Numbered from the stretch's first letter, positions 47,160 to 54,925 are shown. The stretch is 64,000 bases of DNA from Hanleya hanleyi (GCA_036873755.1 JAVTVY010036984.1:96615-160614), one strand, 5' to 3'. Notes: a model not told the origin generated them from the sequence alone. Translations and numbers: made by a program.

Positions 47160-48110
47160 CTCCAAAAACGTCTATTTCCATTCTTGCGCATGCGCAGAAT
47201 GCTGATAGTTCAACCCACACCAGTCCATCAGATGGCCCTTCATCTCACCTTCACATTGATACCTCACTCGACCCCATCGGGCCACTAGGAGCGCCCCTAA
47301 CACCAAAAAGGTTATTTTGCAGTTCGATAGCAAAACCTGGTGTGCGAGGATTATTTTTATTTTGCAGGTAGTGGGTCGAGTGAGGTGTCAAATTGAAGCT
47401 GACGTGAAATGTTTCAGATTGATACCTCACTCGACCCCATTGGACCACTAGGGGCGCCTCTAACTCCAAAAAGGTGTTTTGAAGATTACGCATGCGCAGA
47501 ATGCTGATAGTTCAACCCACACCCAGTCTATCAGATGCGCCTTCACGTTACCTTCAATTTGATACCTCATTCGACCCGATTGCACCATTAGGGACGCCTC
47601 TAACCTCAAACAGGCTATTTTTGAAGATTGATATTTTTCATATTATCTTCGCGCATGCGCAGAATTACCCTAATTCAAGCCCACACCCAGTCTATCAGAT
47701 GCTCCTTCACGTCACCTTCAATTTGATACCTCACTCGACCCGATTAGTCCACTAGGCACGCCTCTAACGCCAAAAAGGTTATTTTGCACATCGATATCAA
47801 CATCTGGTGTACGAAGTTTGTTTTTGTTTTTTTTTTTTTTTTATTTTGGCGGTAGTGGATCGAGTGAGGTATCCAATTGAAGCTGACGTGAAATGCTTCA
47901 CAATGATACCGGACTCGACCCGATTGGTCCACTAGGGGCACCTCTAAAGGTATTTTGAAGATTGATGTTGATTGATGTTGATATTGATGTTTGGCGTTAG
48001 GGCAGCCCCTAGTGGTCCAATCGGGTCGAGTGAGGTATCAATGTGAAGCATTTCACGTCAGCTTCAATTGGATACCTCACTCGATCCACTACCGCCAAAA
48101 TAAAAATTTT
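47160..48110. repeat. Cluster of degenerate direct and inverted repeats
   Basis: A unit containing GATACCTCACTCGACCCGAT, CCACTAGGGGCGCCTCTAAC and CAAAAAGGTTATTTTG occurs at least five times forward (about 47255, 47420, 47555, 47725, 47905) and once inverted (about 47990-48050). Three copies are preceded by a CGCATGCGCAGAAT palindrome (47183, 47485, 47648). ORFs in this stretch translate the repeat. It lies between convergent genes. Confidence 0.85.
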
Positions 48111-48214
48111 TGACCTTGTGTACGAAATTTTTTTTTGGAAAAAAAAATTTATTTTTTTTTGGGAAAAAAAGCATGATTGGAGCTGATGTTAAGTTGGTGT
48201 GCTTATGAAAGAAG

Positions 48215-48253
48215 TTTCTCTTTCGGAAAGATGGGTTGGCCCTGAAAAGGGCC
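48215..48253 (-). terminator. Histone-type 3' end: stem-loop plus purine element
   Basis: On the minus strand, 24 nt after the RING stop codon, GGCCCTTTTCAGGGCC (48253-48238) has a 6-bp stem and 4-nt loop, is preceded by CAAA and followed by AACCCA. This matches the replication-dependent histone mRNA stem-loop. Thirteen bases later comes GAAAGAGAAA (48224-48215), in the place of the histone downstream element that pairs with U7 snRNA. Confidence 0.75.
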
Positions 48254-48277
48254 TTTGATAGTGTGATACGACACACT

Positions 48278-48970
48278 TTAAGCGCGGAATATTCGCTTCA
48301 CGCCTCCTACATGTTTTCGACATATGGGACATCTTATCTTGAAATGCACCTCTCCGGCGTCAACGCATCGGCATAGGGCTCCTTCACACGTCAGTTGGAT
48401 CCAGCAATCCTTGCACATACACAAATGTCCACAGGGTAGAACCGCGTATAAGCTTTCTTCATTCGTGCAGATGCTACATTGTTTGATTTTTTCTTCATTA
48501 TGTCGTAGTTTCTTTTGTCTGGCAATTTCCTCTTCCAATCCCGTCATTGTGGTCTCCATTCCCAACATCGCTCCCCTCATGTCGATAATTTGTTCGTTGA
48601 GGCGTGATATTTCATCTGTGTGTCGGCATCGTGCTCTTGTTTCAGTGTCTGCAGTCGAAGTGGTGGTTGATGGAGGTCTAGTAGTTAACCATACACTGGC
48701 TAGTTCTCTATCACGGGTGTCGTCCTGGTTATCTTCTTGTTGTATGTCCTCCTCCATTCTGTTGTTGTTGTCTTGTTCACTTCCCCCGAGTTCTTCTTCT
48801 TCTGTACTTATTACCCTCGTTACATCTTCAAGAACGCGTTGAAAACTGGAGACAATAGTCAGTCTGCCATCTTCTTCCCGGGTAATTATCTCGCTATGTT
48901 CTTCTTCTGTACCCCTATTCCTTGGATCTCTAGGTTGATGGGTAAATAAGGCTCGTCGTCTTAAACTCAT
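48278..48970 (-). CDS. Acidic coiled-coil protein with C-terminal RING finger (230 aa)
   Basis: The C3HC4 RING is complete: C165-x2-C168-x11-C180-x-H182-x3-C186-x2-C189-x24-C214-x2-C217, close to the C-terminus as in IAP-type E3 ligases. Residues about 118-163 form a predicted coiled coil (ISRLNEQIIDMRGAM, then LEEEIARQKKLRH). The N-terminal 115 residues are acidic and low-complexity. The likely role is a ubiquitin E3 ligase acting on host factors (family knowledge plus inference). The start ATG is only about 33 bp downstream of the TATA box at 49003-49011, so the 5' UTR is very short. The gene has an unusual histone-like 3' end and a paralogue at 49841-50609 with identical cysteine spacing through the first six ligands. 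Confidence 0.85.
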   Translation of the reverse strand: MSLRRRALFTHQPRDPRNRGTEEEHSEIITREEDGRLTIVSSFQRVLEDVTRVISTEEEELGGSEQDNNNRMEEDIQQEDNQDDTRDRELASVWLTTRPPSTTTSTADTETRARCRHTDEISRLNEQIIDMRGAMLGMETTMTGLEEEIARQKKLRHNEEKIKQCSICTNEESLYAVLPCGHLCMCKDCWIQLTCEGALCRCVDAGEVHFKIRCPICRKHVGGVKRIFRA

Positions 48971-49002
48971 GATGTGTAGTTAATAAATGTGAACAATACA
49001 CG

Positions 49003-49011
49003 TTATTTATA
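49003..49011 (-). promoter_or_regulatory. TATA box for the first RING gene
   Basis: On the minus strand TATAAATAA precedes the ATG by about 33 bp. Confidence 0.65.
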
Positions 49012-49014
49012 GTC

Positions 49015-49320
49015 GGCTGTGTGTGTGTGTGTTTCAAGATGGCGGCTTGTTTTTTGTATGTTAGGGGTAGTCGGTTTTCAAGATGGTGGTCAAGGTCAAT
49101 TTCACTTTCCCGATCCCCAACATTCCACTTTCCCGATCCCCAGCCTTCATTTGCATATTTTCAAGATGTCGGCCTGTTTTTTGTAGGTTAGGGGTAGTCG
49201 GTTTTCAAGATGGCGGCCTGTTATTCCCTGAAAATATGCAAATGAGGTCTTTGGATTTTTGCCAAAATGATGGCTTGTTGGTAGCAGGTGTGTTTCAAAA
49301 TGGCGGCGGGTGTGACTGAG
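49015..49320. promoter_or_regulatory. Internal copy of the YY1/octamer array
   Basis: It carries AAGATGGCGGC (several, some mutated), ATTTGCATATTTTC, GTTAGGGGTAGTCGG and ATGCAAATGAGG in the order used in the TIRs. It sits directly upstream of the RING gene TATA, and 500 bp upstream of the next plus-strand gene, so it may act as a bidirectional enhancer. Confidence 0.7.
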
Positions 49321-49790
49321 TGCAAAATCGGACGGCCTGAGTGCAAGATAGATTGATCTACTGTATAGAGAGCTGTGTCACCATAGCCCAAGCATTAAAA
49401 TTACCTATTATTTTTTCGATAAATCTTTATAATTTTTAGGGCACTATTATAAGAGTAACCCATAGTTTACACGTAATTTTTTTAATCAGGAAAATCAATT
49501 TATTTTTCCATGTACCTGGGTTTTTCATACTAACTTACACGAACCTTACGGGTTTAAAATCACTAAAATTAATAAATAACCGCCTAGTGTAACGTTAGAC
49601 TGTTAAAAAAATTTAATACTATACACTCAAATTGCCGCAGTTCAACTTCCAATAAAAATATGGGTGTGTTCATAATTATTATAAAATGACAAGCTGTTTA
49701 AAATTGGAAAACAAACACAGATATTTTGTCGTAAAAAAAATATAGCCTATAGCTAGAGTGTTGTCTCGCTGACGTCCGCGTCTTTTACCC
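49321..49790. other. AT-rich spacer
   Basis: No ORF or repeat is seen. Long A/T runs only. Confidence 0.5.
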
Positions 49791-49797
49791 TATAAAT
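49791..49797 (+). promoter_or_regulatory. TATA box for the second RING gene
   Basis: CTATAAATAGC lies 44-50 bp before the ATG at 49841, the same short spacing as the other internal genes. Confidence 0.7.
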
Positions 49798-49840
49798 AGC
49801 TCTCAGAATTTTTTAATTATTCACACTTGACGACCCAGTC

Positions 49841-50479
49841 ATGGAGCCACTACTCTGTACTGAACTTATGAGTATTGATACAGCAGACTTGTTGCCAAAT
49901 GATGAGAATCAACTCCTGCCCGGTATAATTAATTTGGAAGAAGACGACCCGTGGATAGCGGAAATCATGAAGGAAATATTTCTACCTTCACCACCCCGGA
50001 ATAATCCTGCAACTATTACTACAGATCTTGCAGCAACAACGAGTCACGACCTTGCAGCCCCATCCGATGTTAATCCAGCTGAAAAAATGGACCAGATTGA
50101 CAGCCTGCTAGCAACGCTGTTGAAACAGGACAACAACACGGTACAAGAGACTACACCAGAGAAAGACTCAAGAAAAACAGAAGAAGACCAAGATTTGAAG
50201 AGGGTAGACGATGCAAGACAAAACAAAGAAAGGCTACAACAGCGGAAACAAAGAAAGGCTACAACACCCAACCGAATAACAGGGGAGAAGATCAAGAAAA
50301 TAGTGCCCAAAAAAAAAAATGCACTACCACGACGCCGCGAATTATGTCTGGGCCATTACAACTTCAACATTAGGATGCTACACCGAACGAAAAAGCGCAT
50401 TATATATTCACTGTGTGGAATGCGCGAACCCGTTTGCAAAGTACGCGGTCGGACCATGTGGACACCAGGGACTTTGTGA
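49841..50479 (+). CDS. Acidic N-terminal part of second RING gene (frame ends in another frame)
   Basis: The first about 155 residues are credible protein: an acidic start (INLEEDDPWIAEIMKEIF), a helical charged stretch (DQIDSLLATLL) and a lysine/arginine-rich segment ending at the A11 run (50309-50319). After the run this frame gives an improbable basic tail and stops at 50479, while the adjacent +1 frame carries an intact RING. The most likely reading is one gene whose two parts are offset by a single base at the homopolymer, by sequencing error, mutation or slippage. By layout (acidic head, C-terminal RING) it parallels 48278-48970. Confidence 0.65.
   Translation: MEPLLCTELMSIDTADLLPNDENQLLPGIINLEEDDPWIAEIMKEIFLPSPPRNNPATITTDLAATTSHDLAAPSDVNPAEKMDQIDSLLATLLKQDNNTVQETTPEKDSRKTEEDQDLKRVDDARQNKERLQQRKQRKATTPNRITGEKIKKIVPKKKNALPRRRELCLGHYNFNIRMLHRTKKRIIYSLCGMREPVCKVRGRTMWTPGTL
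50309..50319 (+). other. A11 homopolymer at the frame change
   Basis: Eleven consecutive A residues lie exactly where the acidic frame and the RING frame diverge by one base. Runs of this length promote polymerase slippage and are also common sequencing-error sites. Confidence 0.8.
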
Positions 50480-50609
50480 AATTTGCATTCACCGTCGAGC
50501 CGGGATATCCGCCTGTATACCGTTCCACAACACACCCGTACAGTGTCAATTACTATATGTAACCTGTCCTGTCTGTAATGATAGGATATCGGCCCAATCA
50601 ACGGAGTAA
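50319..50609 (+). CDS. C-terminal RING finger of second RING gene (96 aa)
   Basis: It has a complete C3HC4 RING: C32-x2-C35-x11-C47-x-H49-x3-C53-x2-C56-x26-C83-x2-C86, ending ten residues before the stop. Spacing equals that of the 48278-48970 protein except for two residues in the last loop, so the two are paralogues. The ATG at the end of the A11 run is probably internal rather than a true start. Predicted ubiquitin ligase activity is from the family. A histone-like stem-loop follows 28 nt after the stop. Confidence 0.75.
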   Translation: MHYHDAANYVWAITTSTLGCYTERKSALYIHCVECANPFAKYAVGPCGHQGLCEICIHRRAGISACIPFHNTPVQCQLLYVTCPVCNDRISAQSTE

Positions 50610-50636
50610 ATGGCTATATTTACTACAGATTCCAAA

Positions 50637-50674
50637 GGTTTTTTTAAAAACCACCCATGTTTTCCGAAAGGGAA
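50637..50674 (+). terminator. Histone-type 3' end of second RING gene
   Basis: GGTTTTTTTAAAAACC (50637-50652) forms a 6-bp stem with TTTA loop, preceded by CCAAA and followed by ACCCA, fitting the histone consensus position by position. A purine run GAAAGGGAA (50666-50674) follows 13 bases later as the U7-type element. An AATAAA at 50732 could be a backup signal. Confidence 0.8.
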
Positions 50675-50726
50675 CTTCTAACAAATGCACAAAAAAATTA
50701 ACACGAGAATGACAGCCCTGTGTTCG

Positions 50727-50943
50727 TTGAAAATAAATTCCCCACGCTTATGAAAATAGATTTTTTCCCGCATACCGGGGTTTAAAAATTTTTATAAAGT
50801 CCGTTATATACCCGCGGACTGTAATATTAAATTAATGGACATAACCCCACGCTTATCAAAATAAATTTTCCTACCCCTTCATACCGGGTTTTAAAACAAT
50901 TTTTAAAGTCCCTTATCCCTGGGATTATGTAATATTAAATTAA
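50727..50943. repeat. Tandem duplication of about 110 bp
   Basis: AATAAATT, CCCCACGCTTAT, ATACCGGG-TTTAAAA, TTTTTAAAGTCC and GTAATATTAAATTAATG occur twice in the same order. It is non-coding. Confidence 0.75.
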
Positions 50944-51231
50944 TGAAGGGGGGGTAGAGAAAAAAGAAAATAAATCCTCTGTGTATATATAAAGAGATTC
51001 GTTCTGACAAGAACGGTTGGATAATAGGCCAGGGGTTGTATTTTTGGGTGAATGCAGTTTGCTAAGAAAAGAGGGAAAATGTGGGACATTCTGTGCTTTT
51101 AATTGATGTGCCCAAGTTAGAAAAAAGCATCCTCTTTCGAAAGGAATTTTTTATTTTTTTTTATTTTTTTGTCCTCACAAGGACAGTTTATTATTTTAAC
51201 GTCTTTTATTGACGGTAAGTAGCCTACGTTC
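50944..51231. other. Non-coding stretch downstream of two convergent genes
   Basis: It contains a weaker stem-loop on the minus strand (TGTCCTTGTGAGGACA, 51185-51170) and a purine-rich CGAAAGAGGA (51141-51132) after the 192-aa gene, loosely like the RING gene 3' ends, plus TTTATT (minus AATAAA) at 51187-51192. Confidence 0.4.
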
Positions 51232-51810
51232 CTAAAGTGGGTTATCGCTGCTGGAGTATCCATTGGCTTGCCGGGAGTAAAGATGTTGCATTACTGCTCT
51301 GTCATCAGTATATTCATCTTCTTCTTCTTCACTGCTCGTCGTCGTCATGATTTGTGACCCGTCTAAAAAATTCACCGGGGCGCTGATGGTTGTGTTCGCA
51401 GGTTCCGGGAAATGCGGAGTTGGTAGGTCTAGAAGAGGGAAGGGTGGGCTCGGCGATGGCGGTTGTAAGGGGTGCACCATGAGCACCGGGGGCGGTGTGG
51501 TGGGCCTGGCCTGATTCATTACGGTTGACAACAAATGAAACCATCCCGGCTCGTCTATGGTACTCCTTGCGGCATTTAATAAAGTTCGTACATTTTCGGC
51601 GGTGGTCGTCTGCTGTCTGTTCCCATCCCAGCCCCGCAGCATGGCCCGCCAGCCCGTGAACTCTCTTCGCCAGAATTCTTTGATATCACGCTTCATGCGT
51701 CGTTGTTTATCACGGGATAAATACGGAAGATCCTCTTCGTCATCTCCCTCTATCCAACGGTTCGGTCTTCTTCTGTTTCTGGATGGTCGTGGCACTCTAG
51801 TGGTCGACAT
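51232..51810 (-). CDS. Proline-rich acidic protein, unknown (192 aa)
   Basis: The N-terminus is basic (RVPRPSRNRRRPNRW). Residues about 28-90 are helical with two tryptophan-rich patches (FWRREFTGWRAMLRGW, then EPGWFHLLSTVM). Then comes a proline-rich segment (about 104-135) and an acidic serine-rich tail (SSEEEEDEYTDD). No membrane segment or catalytic motif is seen and I do not recognise a family. The frame is intact with a TATA-like GCATAAATAC at 51877-51868, about 60 bp upstream. A DNA- or capsid-binding role cannot be judged from sequence. Confidence 0.65.
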   Translation of the reverse strand: MSTTRVPRPSRNRRRPNRWIEGDDEEDLPYLSRDKQRRMKRDIKEFWRREFTGWRAMLRGWDGNRQQTTTAENVRTLLNAARSTIDEPGWFHLLSTVMNQARPTTPPPVLMVHPLQPPSPSPPFPLLDLPTPHFPEPANTTISAPVNFLDGSQIMTTTSSEEEEDEYTDDRAVMQHLYSRQANGYSSSDNPL

Positions 51811-51867
51811 CTTGATTGCTTGAATTACGTCAAAAAATTTGTGATGAAATTATTCCAGATGGGCGAG

Positions 51868-51877
51868 TATTTATGCA
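51868..51877 (-). promoter_or_regulatory. TATA-like box for the 192-aa gene
   Basis: GCATAAATAC on the minus strand, 58 bp before the ATG. Confidence 0.5.
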
Positions 51878-52188
51878 CATCGCGCGGACGTGTGCGATAG
51901 CAATCGAGATGGCGAGGTAGAAAAAATTCTATAAACTCTGGGTTGTGTTTCTTTTGAATTTATAAACGGTTCTTAGTGTACAATAACTGTCAGTCCCCCG
52001 TAGAATTTTTAGTTCTAATTCTTCTCAAATAAATCAAGGGCTCGTATTAAAAATTTCAACCGTCTAGCTCTTGTCTACGTCATGAATTTTAATTTTTAGT
52101 GGGTTTTGGAGCCGGTACGAAAATACAGAAAACCCGGCCCATTAAAAAATAATTCATTTTCTGCATTAAAAATAGCGCCAGTCTATCC

Positions 52189-52525
52189 CTGATTACTCGA
52201 TACGCGTGCCCTGAAAATTCCAGTCCGTTTCGTTCGTAAGAAGTGTAGAAAAATGAATAAAACAGAGCCTGGGTTGACGGTCAGAGAACACAAACGAAGC
52301 AATTTTTCCAAAGTCACGCGCTGTGTAAAATGACAGCTCTAGAGGTTTCGTATTAATAATACTAGCCAACGTTAAAATGATTTTCTTCGTTAAAAATATA
52401 AGAAGTCGTTCAGTTATCACTCGATACGTGTGTCCTGAAAATTCCAGATCGTTTCGTTCATGAGAACTGTAGAAAAATGAACAAAACAGGGCCTGGATTT
52501 ACGGTGCGAGAGCATATTCTAGGCC
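52189..52525. repeat. Two direct repeats of about 100 bp, 235 bp apart
   Basis: ACTCGATACG-GT, CCTGAAAATTCCAG, GTTTCGTTC and GTAGAAAAATGAA-AAAAC occur at 52197-52295 and again at 52428-52520. The rest of 51878-52930 is AT-rich with no gene that I can support. Confidence 0.75.
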
Positions 52526-52934
52526 GGCCCGCTTGAATATTGAGGTCAAAAACAGAGTTGCGTCCCTGTTCATTATTCGAGTCAACCAAACTCCTCTCCT
52601 CATGTTTTTCGGTCGTTCAAAATGCAGTTTGTCACTGCAGAGTTTTGCCCCCTTATTACGTTTGGGAGGTAAGAGTTATCCTTTTATTTGCTCCTGATTT
52701 GACTATTTTTACAGCGGCGGTAGGCCTGGTTTGGATAATGATGAGCCCTTGATATTCGAAGTTAACCATGATAATGTATTATTTTTTATCTTCGTATGAG
52801 TCCAGACTATTAATTGATGCACTCGGGGTGCGTCTAAAAAATTAATTGCCGTGTCAAATTAAATTTCCCAGGGATATTTTTTTATTTTAACCCCCAGGCC
52901 AGATAGGGTTAACAATGAAAAATATAGAATCGCT

Positions 52935-52941
52935 CTATATA
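52935..52941 (+). promoter_or_regulatory. TATA box for the PC4-like repeat protein
   Basis: CTATATA lies 38-44 bp before the ATG chosen at 52979. Confidence 0.5.
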
Positions 52942-52978
52942 CATGTGTGTGGGGTTAATATTTTTATCATTGTTCAGT

Positions 52979-53662
52979 ATGGCATCGCCGGGCAAAGAGC
53001 TCGCGTTCTTTCAAGTCACGTCTAAGGTGCTTCTTATTGTATATCAACATGAATTACACCTTATCGAAGAGCACCCGATCGAAGTGAAATTAATTTTAAG
53101 CCTGGACGGGTGGAGACAATTGACACGTGTCTTACAATCCAAAGAACCCGAAGTCGATTTTATGCCTGTCGGTGTGAATGTGTATCTACGGCGGAGTAGA
53201 GAAGTTTCATTTTTTCCCCGGTTAGAGGAGTGTGGCGGTCACGGGATTGTGCTTTGGCCAGCATTATGGGCGGCGCTGAAAACTGTCATTACAGACGTGG
53301 ACGATGTACTCTATCCGCACACTCAATCGATCATGACTCGTACCCTCACCTCGGGGTGTACCCTAATAATATATTCAGATCGCATCGATCTCATTGATGA
53401 TGATTCCCGTTGCTGGGGTTCACCTGAGCCCGCCCGTGTGACATTATCTTCCGAAGGCTGGACGACCTTGAAACGCGTGTTATTCGGTGATTTGAATGGC
53501 GATGGCATTTACCTGGATCACGATGTATACATTTTTCGCGGCCCTTATTTCGCCCGATTAATCTCTCTCAAACGAGGCGGCAACAAAACCAGAAAGAAAG
53601 AGATAATTATAGTCTCCTGCTTTCATTATCCTGTGATCATGTCATTGAAGATGTCCACATGA
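52979..53662 (+). CDS. Protein of repeated PC4-like modules (227 aa)
   Basis: The start is placed at the second ATG (52979), which follows the TATA box by the usual short distance; an upstream in-frame ATG at 52943 would add a hydrophobic 12 residues and falls on the TATA box. Three modules repeat a strand-rich half followed by an amphipathic helix with tryptophan: ending LILSLDGWRQLTRVL, GIVLWPALWAALKTVI and VTLSSEGWTTLKRVL, with a fourth strand half near the C-terminus (IYLDHDVYIFRG). The helix signature matches the two PC4-like modules of the 45770 gene (ITLNLDTWQKL, VTLKLTAWREL). PC4/Sub1 proteins bind single-stranded DNA, so a replication accessory role is plausible (inference). Confidence 0.65.
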   Translation: MASPGKELAFFQVTSKVLLIVYQHELHLIEEHPIEVKLILSLDGWRQLTRVLQSKEPEVDFMPVGVNVYLRRSREVSFFPRLEECGGHGIVLWPALWAALKTVITDVDDVLYPHTQSIMTRTLTSGCTLIIYSDRIDLIDDDSRCWGSPEPARVTLSSEGWTTLKRVLFGDLNGDGIYLDHDVYIFRGPYFARLISLKRGGNKTRKKEIIIVSCFHYPVIMSLKMST

Positions 53663-53994
53663 ACATCTACAATATAAGCTTAGCTGTGATACAAACCATA
53701 CAGGGATCTTCCTTGGTTCTTGTGCTGTTTTAGAAATATACAGCCATCTATTTGTCCGTGAGGTCATACTTCTTGTCAGTATGGCCGCATCGTTTTCCAC
53801 CACCCCTTTAATGTCGCGTTCAACTGTTGCCTGTAAATGGCGATACTCTGCTGGTGGGCGTTTCGCCCCCGAGGCATGCCCTCTCTACAAATCATTGTGA
53901 TTGTAGTTTGGTGACTTGTAAACGTGGTGGAGAATGAAGCGCACTGGTCAGCATCGAACACCACATGTATTTATTCTGAACGAGAATATGCATT
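53663..53994. other. Spacer containing a decayed duplicate of 54167-54315
   Basis: 53684-53830 aligns with 54167-54315 (GATACAAACCAT, GGTTCTTGTG-TGTTT-AGAAATAT, TTGTCAGTA-GCCG-CATCGTTTTC). The upstream copy has no open frame of note. Confidence 0.7.
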
Positions 53995-54003
53995 CTATAA
54001 ATA
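53995..54003 (+). promoter_or_regulatory. TATA-like box before the small ORF
   Basis: CTATAAATACA about 70 bp before 54070. Confidence 0.45.
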
Positions 54004-54069
54004 CACCCCCCCCTTGGGCCGCTATATCTATCTGGCAGTCACAAAGTTCATCATTGTCCAGCAGATGAC

Positions 54070-54564
54070 ATGATATGGCTATTATATCATCGCTCTGAAA
54101 TATTTGTATCTAATACCGCTCAAGCCAATGCTAGGGTTCGTGTGGTCATGTCGTACAAATGCGGCGTGGCTGAGATACAAACCATCACAGGGATCCCATT
54201 TGGTTCTTGTGATGTTTCAGAAATATGCAGTAATCATATTTGTCTGTGTGGTCATATCAATTATTGTCAGTACGCCGGCATCGTTTTCGACCAACCTTTT
54301 AATGTTGCGGTTAATTGGACATACCTCGGTTTAGGTCTGAAATTCTACAATTTTGGCGAGTTTATCCGAAGATGGATCCGTGAAGATATCCAAACATGTG
54401 TGGTCCAAACCGTCACCTATCACTCTCAAAATTCTCCCAAAATATTCGCGGGTGCAGACAATATGGCAAGCCGTTTTGGTATTTATTCCTTTATTTTTGA
54501 TATCAAAAATTCTTTTTTTGATATCAAAAATAAATGTGCGCCGTTTTGGTATTTAATCGGATAA
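54070..54564 (+). CDS. Small ORF of doubtful status (164 aa)
   Basis: The frame has a cysteine-rich middle (SCDVSEICSNHICLCGHINYC) and an aromatic segment (FDQPFNVAVNWTYLGLGLKFYNF). It runs into the palindromic TTGATATCAA repeats at its 3' end, which would encode a repetitive tail (FIFDIKNSFFDIKNK). Part of the DNA is duplicated upstream without an open frame, arguing that this may not be coding. Support is a TATA-like box and its placement in a gene-sized gap. I do not recognise it. Confidence 0.35.
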   Translation: MIWLLYHRSEIFVSNTAQANARVRVVMSYKCGVAEIQTITGIPFGSCDVSEICSNHICLCGHINYCQYAGIVFDQPFNVAVNWTYLGLGLKFYNFGEFIRRWIREDIQTCVVQTVTYHSQNSPKIFAGADNMASRFGIYSFIFDIKNSFFDIKNKCAPFWYLIG

Positions 54565-54642
54565 TTGTTGATATCAAAAATATTATTTTTGATATCAACA
54601 ATTCTATTTTTGATATCAAAAATTCTTTTTTTGATATCAAAA
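54494..54642. repeat. Cluster of TTTTTGATATCAAAAA palindromes
   Basis: TTGATATCAA occurs six times in about 150 bp, each flanked by T and A runs that extend the palindrome (near 54495, 54518, 54570, 54590, 54612, 54634). A duplicated GCGCCGTTTTGGTATTTA lies among them. It is located between the last plus-strand ORF and the convergent poly(A) signals. Confidence 0.9.
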
Positions 54643-54773
54643 TCGGGATGTCCTCGTCTATGACTGGACGGCCTCTCGTTTTAATGTGCATGCTCCATTT
54701 CTCTGGTTAACTTAATGTACTGTGCGCGCATCTTGTTTTATTATTGTTATGACGTTATATTGTTCTGACGTTG

Positions 54774-54779
54774 AATAAA
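54774..54779 (+). terminator. Poly(A) signal, plus strand
   Basis: AATAAA near 54774, facing the PolB signal 40 bp away. It closes the plus-strand transcription units. Confidence 0.6.
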
Positions 54780-54820
54780 ATTGATGAAAAAAACACAATA
54801 ATGGGTTTTGACTTTCTCTT

Positions 54821-54826
54821 TTTATT
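54821..54826 (-). terminator. Poly(A) signal for PolB, minus strand
   Basis: TTTATT on the plus strand is AATAAA on the minus strand. It lies beyond the tRNA, so the tRNA would be inside the PolB 3' UTR. Confidence 0.55.
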
Positions 54827-54925
54827 TAAGTCAACAAGCAAGGATTAGACTATACAAATAGAATACAGGGTACAAATAGTAGAGGTATGTACACATAGAA
54901 TAGTAGTAGTATATACAAAAAAGTT

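Noticed and set aside
47087..47941. Several ORFs encoding repeated FDPI-PLG-PLT peptides on both strands
   Set aside because: They are translations of the DNA repeat block; the frames are not collinear and no start or promoter context is present.
48211..48278. A histone gene cluster as the source of the stem-loops
   Set aside because: No histone coding sequence occurs nearby; both stem-loops follow RING ORFs directly.
51132..51185. Third histone-type 3' end after the 192-aa gene
   Set aside because: The stem-loop lacks GG/CC closing pairs and ACCCA flank, the purine element is too far away, and AATAAA signals are present; kept only as a weak note.
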